DNA of 56,852 nucleotides from an uncultured Clostridia bacterium (GCA_947632125.1 CANRNV010000002.1:1-56852), one strand, 5' to 3'. Positions 18,249 to 28,737 are shown, counted from the first letter of the stretch. The notes: generated by a model from the letters alone, not told the origin. A program made the numbers and translations.

Positions 18249-18254
18249 ATTATA
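18249..18254 (-). promoter_or_regulatory. -10 box of the kor-suc operon
   Basis: A perfect TATAAT on the minus strand, 25 bp upstream of korD. No good -35 box lies 16-18 bp above it, which suits a promoter that needs an activator such as the divergent LysR protein. Confidence 0.5.
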
Positions 18255-18333
18255 ACCCAATCGATATTTTAGCACATACCAAAATAAAAGTACATCGTTT
18301 TGTTTGATTATGATTACACTTTTATAGTTAAAA

Positions 18334-18357
18334 TTCGACAACCAAAAGGTTGTGGAA
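18334..18357. promoter_or_regulatory. Palindrome in the kor/lysR divergent region, candidate LysR operator
   Basis: ACAACC-AAAA-GGTTGT is perfect (18338-18353) and is extended by TTC/GAA outside one mismatch. It lies roughly 90-100 bp upstream of both predicted transcription starts. A copy with the same core follows the lysR stop codon. Confidence 0.6.
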
Positions 18358-18401
18358 AAAATATTTTTTTACAGCCAAAAAGTTTAGACTGTGCTTTTTT
18401 G

Positions 18402-18430
18402 TTGCTTTTTGTTTGAATATGTATTATACT
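18402..18430 (+). promoter_or_regulatory. Promoter of lysR
   Basis: TTGCTT (18402-18407), 17-bp spacer and TATACT (18425-18430), 28 bp before the start codon. Confidence 0.65.
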
Positions 18431-18458
18431 AACAGTGATCCGTTTTACGGGAGGTCTT

Positions 18459-19388
18459 ATGAATTTTTCCAACATCGAATATTTTATCGCAGTCGCCGAC
18501 GAGTTGAACATAACAAAAGCCGCCGAACGACTGTACGTATCACAGCAGTCGCTGTCCAATCAGATAATCAAACTCGAAAACGAACTCGGGACAAAGCTGT
18601 TTTTGCGCTCGCCCAACTTCGAACTCACCTATGCGGGTCAGAGCATGCTTGATCACGCCCGCCGTATCATCGACGCAAAAAATCAAATGCTGAGCGAAAT
18701 CGAGGACATAAAGGACAACAAGCGCGGCATAATCAAGGTGGGCGTCTCGCACACGCGCGGCAGAGTGCTCCTGCCCGACATTCTCCCGCAATTTCGCGAA
18801 AAGTACCCGCTTGTCGAGATCAACCTTATCGAGGGCAACACCGAAACGCTCGAAAACAAACTGCGACACGGCGAAATCGACCTCGTTTTAAGCTTTACGC
18901 CCCGTATTCAGGACGGGATCGAGAGCATAAACCTCGTGACAGACAGGCTGCTGCTCGTCGTACATCGACGGTTTATGACCGAGCTCTTCGGCGACAAAAC
19001 CGAGTATATGCGCGGCAAATTCTCGCAGTCCGTCGACCTTGCCGCCTTTAAGGACTGCCCCTTCTTGTTGCTTTGTAAGGGCAACAGGATACGCACGCTG
19101 TTCGACAACTACGTGTCCAAGATCGGCATTTCGCCCAAGATCATGCTCGAAACCGAAAACACCGAAACGGCTTTCGCCCTCGCCCTCAAAGGCATGGGGC
19201 TGGCGTTGTATCCCGAAATGTTCATGAAAAACGCCCCCGTAAGCGACGAGGTGGACTTCTTTCCCGTCACGAGCGAAGAAACGCTCGCCACCATAGCCGT
19301 TAGCTACTTAAAGGACCGCTACCTCACCAAAGCCGTGCAGGACTTTATCGACACGGCGGTGAACTTTTGGCATAAGACGGGACGATAA
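18459..19388 (+). CDS. LysR-family regulator, likely controls kor-suc operon
   Basis: A 309-residue LysR protein. Residues 1-60 are the winged helix-turn-helix (FIAVADELNITKAAERLYVSQQSLSNQIIKLENELGT). The rest is the periplasmic-binding-like effector domain (IIKVGVSHTRGRVLLPDILPQF and onward). ATG 18459 is preferred over an upstream GTG because GGGAGGT is 3-9 nt before it. Divergence from the kor operon is the normal arrangement for an activator of that operon. The effector is unknown; a 2-oxoacid or dicarboxylate is a reasonable guess. Confidence 0.88.
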   Translation: MNFSNIEYFIAVADELNITKAAERLYVSQQSLSNQIIKLENELGTKLFLRSPNFELTYAGQSMLDHARRIIDAKNQMLSEIEDIKDNKRGIIKVGVSHTRGRVLLPDILPQFREKYPLVEINLIEGNTETLENKLRHGEIDLVLSFTPRIQDGIESINLVTDRLLLVVHRRFMTELFGDKTEYMRGKFSQSVDLAAFKDCPFLLLCKGNRIRTLFDNYVSKIGISPKIMLETENTETAFALALKGMGLALYPEMFMKNAPVSDEVDFFPVTSEETLATIAVSYLKDRYLTKAVQDFIDTAVNFWHKTGR

Positions 19389-19400
19389 GCCTTTACCCGT

Positions 19401-19418
19401 CACAACCTTTTGGTTGTG
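19401..19418. promoter_or_regulatory. Second copy of the lysR-region palindrome
   Basis: CACAACC-TTTT-GGTTGTG with perfect 7-bp arms, 12 bp after the lysR stop. It has no T-run, so it is not a normal terminator. Its 16-bp core is the exact reverse complement of the one at 18338-18353. Confidence 0.6.
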
Positions 19419-19452
19419 GCAGTGCCCCATTTCGTCTATATGATATTTTTAT

Positions 19453-19492
19453 AAAAAAATAAGTGCGTCGGTTCTACCCAACGCACTTTTTT
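19453..19492. terminator. Bidirectional terminator between lysR and alaS
   Basis: A-run, stem AAGTGCGT/ACGCACTT with a short loop, then a T-run. It serves both convergent units. Confidence 0.85.
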
Positions 19493-19507
19493 CGATATGA
19501 GATTTGT

Positions 19508-21280
19508 TTATTCCAAAATTGCCTTTATTCTTCTTACGCCTGCGCCCGAGGACTGCTCTTTGAGGATGCGGAATTTGCCCAATTCGCCCGTTCTCGAAGC
19601 GTGCGGACCGCCGCAGATCTCCTTGGAGTACTTGCCCATGGTGTAGACTTTGACCCTTTCGCCGTACTTGGAGGTGAACAGACCCACCGCTCCCTGCGCC
19701 TTGGCTTCTTCCACCGTCATTTCCTCGCAAGTGATGGGCACGTCCGCCTCGATCGCCTCGTTGACGAGTTTTTCGACATCGGCGATCTCCTCGGGAGTGA
19801 GCGCGCGTGGAAAGGTGAAATCGAATCGGAGGCGTTCTTCGGTGATATTGCTGCCCTTTTGATTGGCGTTTTCGTCGTTGAGCACCTTTTTGAGGGCGGC
19901 GTGCATGAGGTGGGTCGCCGTATGCAGCTTGGTTATCGCCTCGGTATGGTCGGCAAGCCCGCCCTTGAACTTTTGTTCGGCGCCCGCATGGCTCTTTTGC
20001 TTGTGCTCGTTGTAAGCCGCCTCGAAGCCGATTAAGTCCACTTTAAGTCCGTGTTCGACGGACAGTTCCTGCGTCATTTCGACGGGAAAGCCGTACGTTT
20101 CGTACAGTCTGAAAGCCGCTTTGCCGCTTATCGTGTCGCCCTTTTGATAGAACACGAGCTTTTCGAACTCTTTCATTCCCGCCGAGAGCGTCTTGATAAA
20201 GCGTTCCTCTTCGGCGTTGATCTCCTCGATGATCTTGTCCTTGTTTGCAAGCAGTTCGGGATAGATGTCCTTATATTCGTCGATGACGACAAGGGCGATC
20301 TCGCCGAGCGCGCCCTTTTCCAGCCCGATTTGTCGTCCGAAGCGAATGGCGCGTCGGAGCAGTCTGCGCAAGATATAACCCTGATCGACGTTGGAGCAGG
20401 TCACTCCCCGCTCGTCGCCGATGATAAACACCGAGGTGCGGACGTGGTCGGCGACTATGCGCTCGGCTTTAATATCGCTCGTCGTCATAAGCGAGCGGAT
20501 CTTTTCCATAATGGGCACGAAAACGTCGGTGTCGTACACGCTCGTCTTGCCTTGAATAATGCACAGCGTCCTTTCGAGCCCCATGCCCGTGTCGACGTTG
20601 CATCGCCCGAGCGGCTCGTATTTTCCGTCGGCTCGCTTGTTGTATTGCATAAAGACGTCGTTCCAGATCTCGAGGTATTTGCCGCAGTCGCAGTCGGGAC
20701 CGCAGCCCTCGTGACAATCGGGAACGTCCTTTACGTAAAACATTTCGGTGTCCGGTCCGCACGGTCCCGTAGTGCCGGCGGGTCCCCACCAATTGTTCTT
20801 TTTGGGCAGATAGAATATCCTGTCCTCGCTAAGCCCGCTGCTCTTCCACAGCGACGCGCTCTCTTCGTCGCGAGGGCAATCGTCGTCGCCCGCAAAGACG
20901 GTGACGGCGAGGTGCTCGGGGTCGATGCCGAGATACTTTTCGCTTGTAAGAAACTCGTAACTCCACTTTATCTGCTCGCTCTTAAAGTAGTCGCCGAGCG
21001 ACCAATTGCCGAGCATTTCGAAAAAGGTGCAGTGGCTTGCGTCGCCCACCTCGTCGATGTCGCCCGTTCGCACGCACTTTTGCACGTCGGCGAGCCTTGT
21101 TCCGCTCGGGTGATCGGCTCCGAGCAGATACGGCACGAGCGGGTGCATTCCCGCCGTGGTAAAAAGCACCGTGGGGTCGTTTTCGGGAATGAGGGAAGCC
21201 GAACTTATTATGGCGTGCCCCTTTTCTCTGTAAAAGTCCATCCACATCTTGCGTAACGTCTTGCTGTCTATGTTTTTCAT
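19508..21280 (-). CDS. alaS: Alanyl-tRNA synthetase, short form without C-terminal domain
   Basis: Charges tRNA-Ala. At 590 residues it has the class II catalytic core (TLRKMWMDFYREKGH; TTAGMHPLVPYLLG; GNWSLGDYFK), the helical tRNA domain, and the editing domain with zinc ligands HTATH (His453, His457) and CGGPH (Cys556, His560). It ends right after GVRRIKAILE. The C-Ala/DHHA1 dimerisation region of the usual 870-residue enzyme is absent. The end is a clean stop followed by a terminator, so this is a natural short type. ATG 21280 has a GAGG site and starts 8 bp after glnS. Confidence 0.93.
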   Translation of the reverse strand: MKNIDSKTLRKMWMDFYREKGHAIISSASLIPENDPTVLFTTAGMHPLVPYLLGADHPSGTRLADVQKCVRTGDIDEVGDASHCTFFEMLGNWSLGDYFKSEQIKWSYEFLTSEKYLGIDPEHLAVTVFAGDDDCPRDEESASLWKSSGLSEDRIFYLPKKNNWWGPAGTTGPCGPDTEMFYVKDVPDCHEGCGPDCDCGKYLEIWNDVFMQYNKRADGKYEPLGRCNVDTGMGLERTLCIIQGKTSVYDTDVFVPIMEKIRSLMTTSDIKAERIVADHVRTSVFIIGDERGVTCSNVDQGYILRRLLRRAIRFGRQIGLEKGALGEIALVVIDEYKDIYPELLANKDKIIEEINAEEERFIKTLSAGMKEFEKLVFYQKGDTISGKAAFRLYETYGFPVEMTQELSVEHGLKVDLIGFEAAYNEHKQKSHAGAEQKFKGGLADHTEAITKLHTATHLMHAALKKVLNDENANQKGSNITEERLRFDFTFPRALTPEEIADVEKLVNEAIEADVPITCEEMTVEEAKAQGAVGLFTSKYGERVKVYTMGKYSKEICGGPHASRTGELGKFRILKEQSSGAGVRRIKAILE

Positions 21281-21288
21281 ACACGTCC

Positions 21289-22911
<1,623 letters not shown>

Positions 22912-22927
22912 AATATCTCCTTTCCCA

Positions 22928-23299
22928 TTAGTGACCGCAAATGCTGCCCTTAAAGGTTATTTTATCGCTCATGATATACATTTTTCCGTCCTCGCCGTCG
23001 GTAAAGCCGAACGGCAAAAAGTACGGGTCGGATTTAACCGACACTTTGATCGGCAGCTCGAACAGGTTGATAAGATTGAGCGTCGAGCGTGCAAGCAAAT
23101 CGAAGTACGGAAACGGTCTGTCCTTAACGATGATCTGCCTTATCTCGACCACTGTCCTATTCAGCCCGATGACCGAAGCCCCGACGACCTCGCCCTCTTC
23201 GTCCATGATGAGGACACGCTCGTCGCTACTGAGCTTGCCGCCCAAATTTTTCACCGTGTCCTTTGCGTTTTCGTAAGTGTATTCTTTTACCGTAACCAT
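22928..23299 (-). CDS. Small GNAT-like protein, function unknown
   Basis: A 123-residue soluble protein. The order of elements (VLIMDEEGEVVGASVIG strand, VVEIRQIIVKD strand, LLARSTLNLINLFE helix, then YFLPFGFTDGEDGKMY) follows the pattern of the GNAT acetyltransferase fold, where PFGF would match the usual xxGF near the end. The central acetyl-CoA loop (Q/RxxGxG/A) is not obvious, so catalysis is doubtful. It sits 1 bp after recD2 and 16 bp before glnS in one operon. Confidence 0.5.
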   Translation of the reverse strand: MVTVKEYTYENAKDTVKNLGGKLSSDERVLIMDEEGEVVGASVIGLNRTVVEIRQIIVKDRPFPYFDLLARSTLNLINLFELPIKVSVKSDPYFLPFGFTDGEDGKMYIMSDKITFKGSICGH

Positions 23300-23300
23300 A

Positions 23301-25490
23301 TCATACTCCGTATAACAAATTGTTGTCGCCGTAGAACTCGGTCAAAAACGTCCTCATTCCGCTGTAACGCTTGGCAATGTAATTATTGTCGATCATGCGT
23401 TTAAGATAATATTCGTCGCCCACGAGCGCAACGAACTTTTTTGCTCTCGTGATGGCGGTATACAAAAGGTTCCTCGTCATTATCATGGGACTGCCGCCCA
23501 TTATGGGCATTATGACCCCGACGTACTCCGAGCCCTGGCTCTTGTGCACGGTGACGGCATAGGCGAGCATGAGTTGATTTCTGCAATCGGGCGGATAGAC
23601 GACCGTCCGTCCGTCGTCGAGCAAGACGTTCAACTCGCCCGTCTGCGTGTTTATGTCGCTGATTATGCCCGTATCGCCGTTGAAAACCCCCTCGCCCGTT
23701 TCGTAATACGGGTACCTTTTGACCCAGGCAAGTTGATAGTTGTTGGCGGTGTGCATTACCTTGTCGCCCACTCTGTAAATTATCTCGCCCGACTTTATCT
23801 CCTTGCCGCTCGGGTTGATGACTTCTTGCAGCCGCCTGTTGAGGGCGATCGTGCCGCATGAGCCGTTTTTTATCGGGCAAAGCACCTGCAATTTTTGCGC
23901 CTCGACGCCCAAAAATTTGGGAATACGCCTTACAGCCATGTCGACTACGGTGTCCGCAAGCTGTTCGCTCCTGACCTTGACGAAAAAGAAGTCTTTATCC
24001 TTGCTCGTTATGTCGGGCATAAGTCCCTCGTTTACATCGTGAGCCGCCGACGCGATGAGGCTTTGCTCCGATTGGCGGTAGATGTGCGTAAGCATGACTA
24101 TGGGCACAAGTCCGCTTGCAATGACGTCCGAGAGCACGTTGCCCGCTCCGACCGAGGGAAGTTGGTCCTTGTCGCCCACCAAAATGAGCCGCGTGCCCGA
24201 ACTTAAACGTCTTACCAACATGGCGACGAGTTGAACGTCCATCATGGACACCTCGTCGACTATGACGGCGTTGCATTTGAGCGGCGTTTCGGACGACTTG
24301 TAATTTTCGCCCACGTTCATCATGAGCGCCCTGTGAATGGTGGTGGCGTCGCGCCCCGTGCTTTCGTTCATGCGCTTAGCCGCCCTGCCCGTCGGAGCCA
24401 TGAGCATCGTGGAGATATTGAGCTTGTCGGTGATGTCGATAATGCACTTGATTACCGTCGTCTTGCCCGTGCCCGGACCACCCGTTATGACACACACTCC
24501 GCTGTTGATCGCGGTGCGCACCGCCTCGCGCTGTTTTTCGTGCAGAGCGACCTTGTTGATACGCTCGAACTCGGCTATGTCCGCCTCGACGTCGTAACTC
24601 AGCCTGTCCGCCTCGGTGATGAGCCTTATTAGCCCCGCCGAAGCTTCCCGCTCGGCATTGTACATATAGCGCAAGTACACGGCTTGACCGTCGATATTCG
24701 CAAGTTTGAGCTTTCCGTCTATCACAAGGCTGTCTATTTCCTCGTCGGCGAGCGCGGCGTCGCATTTAAGCAGTTCGCTTGCCTTTTCGCACAGTTCCTC
24801 CCTCGGCAAAAAGGTGTTGCCGTCCTCGCCCGCAAGGTTGAGAACGTGTATAAGTCCCGCTCGGATACGAAATGCGCTTTGCGGATCTATGCCGAGCTTC
24901 ATGGCTATGCGGTCGGCTTTTACAAAGCCCACACCCTCGATGTCCTCGATAAGCCTGTACGGATTTTGGGAGATGACGGAGATCGTTTCGTCGCCGTAAA
25001 AGCGGTAGATTTTAAGAGCCGTGCCGAGCGCGATGTCTTGCTCTTGGAGGTACATTATCACCTCTTGGACCTTGACGTTTTCCATATACGCTTCGTGTAT
25101 GAGCGCAGCCCTGGACGCCGAAATGCCCTTTACGACCGTCAACCTGCTCGGGTGGAACTCAATCGTTTCGAGCGTCTTTTCCTTAAAGACGTTCGTTATG
25201 GCGGCAGCCGTCCTCGGTCCCACGCCCTTAATGAGCCCGCTGCCCAAAAAGCGCGCTATGCCGTCAAGCGAAGTGGGAGCAATTCGCCTCGCGCTCGTCG
25301 CCTTAAACTGCCGTCCGAACTTGGGGTGATTGGTGTAGTCGCCCACAAGTTCGACATCCTCGCCCTCGTTTATCGGGGGAAAGGTGCCGACGGCGATTAT
25401 CGGCTCGCCTTTTACGTCGATGACCGCTATCGTATAGCCGTTTTCGTCGTTGCGAAAGCGTATCTCGTCTATGTTGCCGACAAGCTTCAT
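23301..25490 (-). CDS. recD2: RecD2-type ATP-dependent DNA helicase
   Basis: A superfamily 1B 5'-to-3' helicase of 729 residues acting in DNA repair without RecBC. An N-terminal OB-like part and helix-hairpin-helix segments (FLGSGLIKGVGPRTAAAI, VEGVGFVKADRIAMKLG) precede the motor. Walker A is GGPGTGKTTVIKC, motif II is VDEVSMMDV, and VTVHKSQGSEY and LLYTAITRAKKFV are late helicase motifs. The start overlaps the metK stop by 1 bp (TAATG). Confidence 0.93.
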   Translation of the reverse strand: MKLVGNIDEIRFRNDENGYTIAVIDVKGEPIIAVGTFPPINEGEDVELVGDYTNHPKFGRQFKATSARRIAPTSLDGIARFLGSGLIKGVGPRTAAAITNVFKEKTLETIEFHPSRLTVVKGISASRAALIHEAYMENVKVQEVIMYLQEQDIALGTALKIYRFYGDETISVISQNPYRLIEDIEGVGFVKADRIAMKLGIDPQSAFRIRAGLIHVLNLAGEDGNTFLPREELCEKASELLKCDAALADEEIDSLVIDGKLKLANIDGQAVYLRYMYNAEREASAGLIRLITEADRLSYDVEADIAEFERINKVALHEKQREAVRTAINSGVCVITGGPGTGKTTVIKCIIDITDKLNISTMLMAPTGRAAKRMNESTGRDATTIHRALMMNVGENYKSSETPLKCNAVIVDEVSMMDVQLVAMLVRRLSSGTRLILVGDKDQLPSVGAGNVLSDVIASGLVPIVMLTHIYRQSEQSLIASAAHDVNEGLMPDITSKDKDFFFVKVRSEQLADTVVDMAVRRIPKFLGVEAQKLQVLCPIKNGSCGTIALNRRLQEVINPSGKEIKSGEIIYRVGDKVMHTANNYQLAWVKRYPYYETGEGVFNGDTGIISDINTQTGELNVLLDDGRTVVYPPDCRNQLMLAYAVTVHKSQGSEYVGVIMPIMGGSPMIMTRNLLYTAITRAKKFVALVGDEYYLKRMIDNNYIAKRYSGMRTFLTEFYGDNNLLYGV

Positions 25491-26665
25491 TACCTAACGT
25501 AAACCTTTAATTCGTCAAGCTTGTCCGTCTTTTCCCAAGGCATATCACTCTTGCCGAAGTGACCGTAGTTGGTCGTCTTTGCGTATATGGGCGCTCGCAG
25601 TCCGAGGCTCTCGATTATTGAGTACGGTCTGAAATCGAAATGCTTTTTGATTATCTCGATAAGAGCGTCGTCGCTCACTTTGCCCGTGCCGAACGTGTCG
25701 ACGCAGAGCGAAACGGGCTGAGCCTTGCCTATTGCGTACGCAATTTGCAACTCGACTTTGTCGCATAACGATGCCGCGACGAGGTTTTTGCAAACGTACC
25801 TTGCGTAGTAGGCAGCCGACCTATCCACCTTGGTGGGGTCCTTGCCCGAGAACGAGCCGCCGCCGTGCGGGCACATTCCGCCGTAGGTGTCGACGATTAT
25901 CTTTCTGCCCGTAAGTCCGCTGTCCCCGTGCGGTCCGCCGATGACGAACCTGCCCGTGGGGTTTATGAGTATCTTGGTGCGGTCGTTTATAAGCGAGGGG
26001 TCCACCGCCTTAAAGATGACTTCGTTTGTAAGTTGCGCTTTCAGCTCGTCGAGGTCGACGTCGGGGTCGTGCTGAGCCGACAGCACCACCGTGTCGACGT
26101 AGAGCGGCTTTTGACCGTCGTAGGCGACGGTGACTTGGGCTTTTCCGTCCGGTCGGAGGTGTTTGACAAGTCCGCTTTTGCGCACATAAGCGAGTTGCCT
26201 CGTCAGCTTATGGGCAAGCACTATGGGGAGGGGCATATACTCCTCGGTTTCGTTTGTCGCGTAGCCGAACATCATGCCCTGATCGCCCGCGCCTATCCTG
26301 TCGGCGGGGTCGCTCGAATTTTTGCTTTCGATAGCATCGCCCACCCCCATGGATATGTCCTCGGACTGCTGATTGATATATGTCAAAACGGCGCAGTTGT
26401 GGTAGTCGAAGCCGAGCGAGGAGTCGCCGTAGCCTATCTCCTTGATAACTCGCCTTACCACTTGCGGAATGTCGATATATTGCTCGGTGGTGAACTCGCC
26501 CATGACGAGCACCATGCCCGTGCTGCAACAAACCTCGCAAGCCACTCGCGATGACGGATCGCCCCTTAGAGCCTCGTCGAGAATGTTGTCGGCTATGCTG
26601 TCGCAGATTTTGTCGGGATGACCCTCGGTAACGCTCTCACTCGAAAACAATCTGACCTTATTCAT
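25490..26665 (-). CDS. metK: S-adenosylmethionine synthetase
   Basis: Makes SAM from methionine and ATP. It has 391 residues, full length. Signatures are the opening [32 protein letters not shown], and the P-loop-like [20 protein letters not shown] consensus promoter and a CGGAGGT ribosome site precede it. It heads the operon metK-recD2-GNAT-glnS-alaS. No SAM riboswitch fits into the short leader. With luxS at 51064 it represents the methyl cycle. Confidence 0.96.
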   Translation of the reverse strand: MNKVRLFSSESVTEGHPDKICDSIADNILDEALRGDPSSRVACEVCCSTGMVLVMGEFTTEQYIDIPQVVRRVIKEIGYGDSSLGFDYHNCAVLTYINQQSEDISMGVGDAIESKNSSDPADRIGAGDQGMMFGYATNETEEYMPLPIVLAHKLTRQLAYVRKSGLVKHLRPDGKAQVTVAYDGQKPLYVDTVVLSAQHDPDVDLDELKAQLTNEVIFKAVDPSLINDRTKILINPTGRFVIGGPHGDSGLTGRKIIVDTYGGMCPHGGGSFSGKDPTKVDRSAAYYARYVCKNLVAASLCDKVELQIAYAIGKAQPVSLCVDTFGTGKVSDDALIEIIKKHFDFRPYSIIESLGLRAPIYAKTTNYGHFGKSDMPWEKTDKLDELKVYVR

Positions 26666-26700
26666 AAAATACCTCCGTTACAATCGGTTATCGACGTATA

Positions 26701-26729
26701 ATTATACAATAAACGACCTCATTAGTCAA
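26701..26729 (-). promoter_or_regulatory. Promoter of the metK operon
   Basis: TTGACT (26729-26724), 17-bp spacer and TATAAT (26706-26701) on the minus strand. Confidence 0.85.
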
Positions 26730-26741
26730 GAGAATGAGGTC
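26715..26741. promoter_or_regulatory. Perfect 9-bp inverted repeat around the metK -35 box
   Basis: GACCTCATT (26715-26723) and AATGAGGTC (26733-26741) flank a 9-bp centre that contains the metK -35 hexamer. It could be an operator, or a weak terminator hairpin. Confidence 0.5.
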
Positions 26742-26773
26742 TATTTTCGGGCATATACATCGTAACTTTTATT

Positions 26774-27013
26774 ATGGATATTCTTTTGCCTGTTATTTGT
26801 ATCGCCGCCGCTTCGATAAGTTTAAGCGTTGTCTTTTCGATAAAGGGCAAGTCGCCGCTTGTCATTGTCGCGAGGCTGCTGTTTTCGGCGGTTCTTGTCG
26901 CCTTGATGGCTGCGGTCAAGATCTTGCCATTCAACTTCCTCATCGTCACCTCGACGGGCTTGCTCGGAGTTCCGGGGCTTATCGCTTCCTTGGTCATAGT
27001 GCGCTTTTTGTAA
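26774..27013 (+). CDS. BofA-family protein (pro-sigma-K processing inhibitor type)
   Basis: A 79-residue protein with two to three hydrophobic segments (about 3-20, 28-48, 57-78). The C-terminal phrase PFNFLIVTSTGLLGVPGLIA matches the BofA signature (FN...G..G.PG). In Bacillus, BofA holds the intramembrane protease SpoIVFB inactive in the mother cell; the same role here is inferred. No ribosome site or clear promoter is visible in front of ATG 26774, unlike most genes in the window. Confidence 0.75.
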   Translation: MDILLPVICIAAASISLSVVFSIKGKSPLVIVARLLFSAVLVALMAAVKILPFNFLIVTSTGLLGVPGLIASLVIVRFL

Positions 27014-27030
27014 AAACGCCTATCAAACAG

Positions 27031-27059
27031 TTGACTTTCGGCGCAAAAAAGGCTAAAAT
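27031..27059 (+). promoter_or_regulatory. Promoter of proS
   Basis: TTGACT (27031-27036), 17-bp spacer and TAAAAT (27054-27059), directly after the bofA stop codon. Confidence 0.8.
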
Positions 27060-27088
27060 TATCATTAGCTTTTTTTGGGAGAAAAATT

Positions 27089-28525
27089 ATGGCTAAGGAA
27101 AAAGAATTTGTAAAGGAAATCGCTTCCATAACCGAAAACTTTCCGCAGTGGTACACCGACGTCGTACTCAAAACGGAACTTGCCGACTACGGTCCCGTCA
27201 AGGGCACAATGGTAATTCGCCCGTACGGCTACGCGATATGGGAGCTCATTCAGCGTCAAATGGACGAGCGTTTTAAGGCTACGGGGCACGAAAACGCCTA
27301 CTTCCCCATGCTCATCCCGTACAGCTATCTCACCAAGGAGGCGGAACACGTCGAAGGCTTTGCGCCCGAGGTGGCAATGGTGACGAAAGCCGGTCAAAAC
27401 GATCTGAGCGAGCCGCTTGTCATTCGCCCCACGAGCGAAACCATAATTTGCGAAATGTATTCGAGGTGGGTGGAGTCCTATCGGGATCTTCCCCTGCTCA
27501 TCAACCAATGGGCTAACGTCGTCAGGTGGGAAAAGACCACTCGCCCCTTTTTGAGGACGAGCGAGTTTTTGTGGCAAGAGGGTCACACTCTGCACGCAAC
27601 GGCGGAGGAAGCCCAAGAAGAAACGCTCAAAATCTTGTACCTGTACGAGGAGTTTGCCCGCAACGTGCTCGCCATCCCCATGTTTATGGGCAGAAAGAGC
27701 GAAAAGGAAAAGTTCGCGGGCGCACAGGCGACCTACTCCATCGAAGCCATGATGCAGGACGGCAAGAGCCTCCAATCGGGCACGACGCACTTCTTCGGCA
27801 CCAACTTCTCGGCGGCGTTCAACATCGAATATCTCGACCGCGACGGCAAGCGCAAAAACCCGTATCAAACGTCTTGGGGGACGTCCACTCGGCTCATCGG
27901 CGCCATAATCATGGCACACGGGGACAGTCGAGGCTTGTGTCTGCCGCCCCGCATAGCGCCCATTCAGGCGGTCATCATTCCCGTCGCCATGCACAAAGCG
28001 GGCGTGCTCGAAAAGTGCAACGAGGTCTATGCCGCCCTTAAAGGCAAACTGCGCATAAAACTCGACGACCGCGATTACAGCCCGGGCTGGAAGTTCAACG
28101 AGTACGAGATGAAAGGCGTGCCCGTCCGCATCGAAATCGGACCTCGCGACATCGAAAACGGCGTGGCAACGGTGGCACGACGCGACATCGAGGGTGCGAA
28201 GATCCAAGTCCCCCTTGACGATCTCTGCGCCCAAGTCGAAAAGTTGCTTGACGAGATCCACGACAATATGTACAATAAGGCTCTCGCTTTCCGCGACTCG
28301 CACGTCAAGACGGTCGGCAATATGGACGAACTGAAAGACGCCGTCGACAGCGGCAACTTCGCCCTCGCCATGTGGTGCGGCGACGAAGAGTGCGAAAACA
28401 AGGTAAAGGAACTGACCAACGCCTCCACCCGAAATATGCCTTTCGACCAAACTCCGTGCGGCGACAAGTGCGTCTGCTGCGGCAAAAAGGCAAGCAAGAA
28501 GATCTATTTCGGCAAGGCATATTGA
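27089..28525 (+). CDS. proS: Prolyl-tRNA synthetase, archaeal/eukaryotic-like type
   Basis: A 478-residue class II synthetase without the bacterial editing insertion. Motif 2 region VVRWEKTTRPFLRTSEFLWQEGHT, the SGTTHFFGTNFS loop and motif 3 GLCLPPRIAPIQ are present. The extra C-terminal zinc domain typical of the archaeal-like type follows (CGDEECENK, then CGDKCVCCGKKASKKIYFGKAY at the very end). It has its own promoter and a GGGAG site. Confidence 0.95.
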   Translation: MAKEKEFVKEIASITENFPQWYTDVVLKTELADYGPVKGTMVIRPYGYAIWELIQRQMDERFKATGHENAYFPMLIPYSYLTKEAEHVEGFAPEVAMVTKAGQNDLSEPLVIRPTSETIICEMYSRWVESYRDLPLLINQWANVVRWEKTTRPFLRTSEFLWQEGHTLHATAEEAQEETLKILYLYEEFARNVLAIPMFMGRKSEKEKFAGAQATYSIEAMMQDGKSLQSGTTHFFGTNFSAAFNIEYLDRDGKRKNPYQTSWGTSTRLIGAIIMAHGDSRGLCLPPRIAPIQAVIIPVAMHKAGVLEKCNEVYAALKGKLRIKLDDRDYSPGWKFNEYEMKGVPVRIEIGPRDIENGVATVARRDIEGAKIQVPLDDLCAQVEKLLDEIHDNMYNKALAFRDSHVKTVGNMDELKDAVDSGNFALAMWCGDEECENKVKELTNASTRNMPFDQTPCGDKCVCCGKKASKKIYFGKAY

Positions 28526-28567
28526 TTTTTACCGCCTTACAAAAAATCGGCTGCCTAATAAAAATCC

Positions 28568-28639
28568 CTTTTCGAAAATTTCGGTTGTCTTATAACTCCC
28601 CTTTTCGAAAAATAAACCGATGCAAACTTTTCGAAAAAT
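28568..28639. repeat. Three copies of TTTTCGAAAA after proS
   Basis: The 10-bp palindrome occurs at 28569-28578, 28602-28611 and 28628-28637 inside longer, degenerate units, between the proS stop and its terminator. No gene is seen here. Confidence 0.6.
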
Positions 28640-28667
28640 CGAAAATGCAATACAAAATATATAATAA

Positions 28668-28699
28668 GTGCGTTAGCCCCTACACTAACGCACATTTTT
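28668..28699 (+). terminator. Terminator of proS
   Basis: Perfect 9-bp stem GTGCGTTAG/CTAACGCAC, 8-nt loop, followed by ATTTTTT. Confidence 0.85.
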
Positions 28700-28737
28700 T
28701 ATTTACGATTTTTTGTTTCGGTACAAGCGTAAAGAAA

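Noticed and set aside
26666-26700. SAM riboswitch ahead of metK
   Set aside because: The leader from the predicted start to the ATG is only about 30 nt, too short for any SAM riboswitch.
26740-26774. Leaderless or sigma-E promoter for the bofA-like gene
   Set aside because: No hexamers at the right spacing; only a weak CATATACA-like match was seen.
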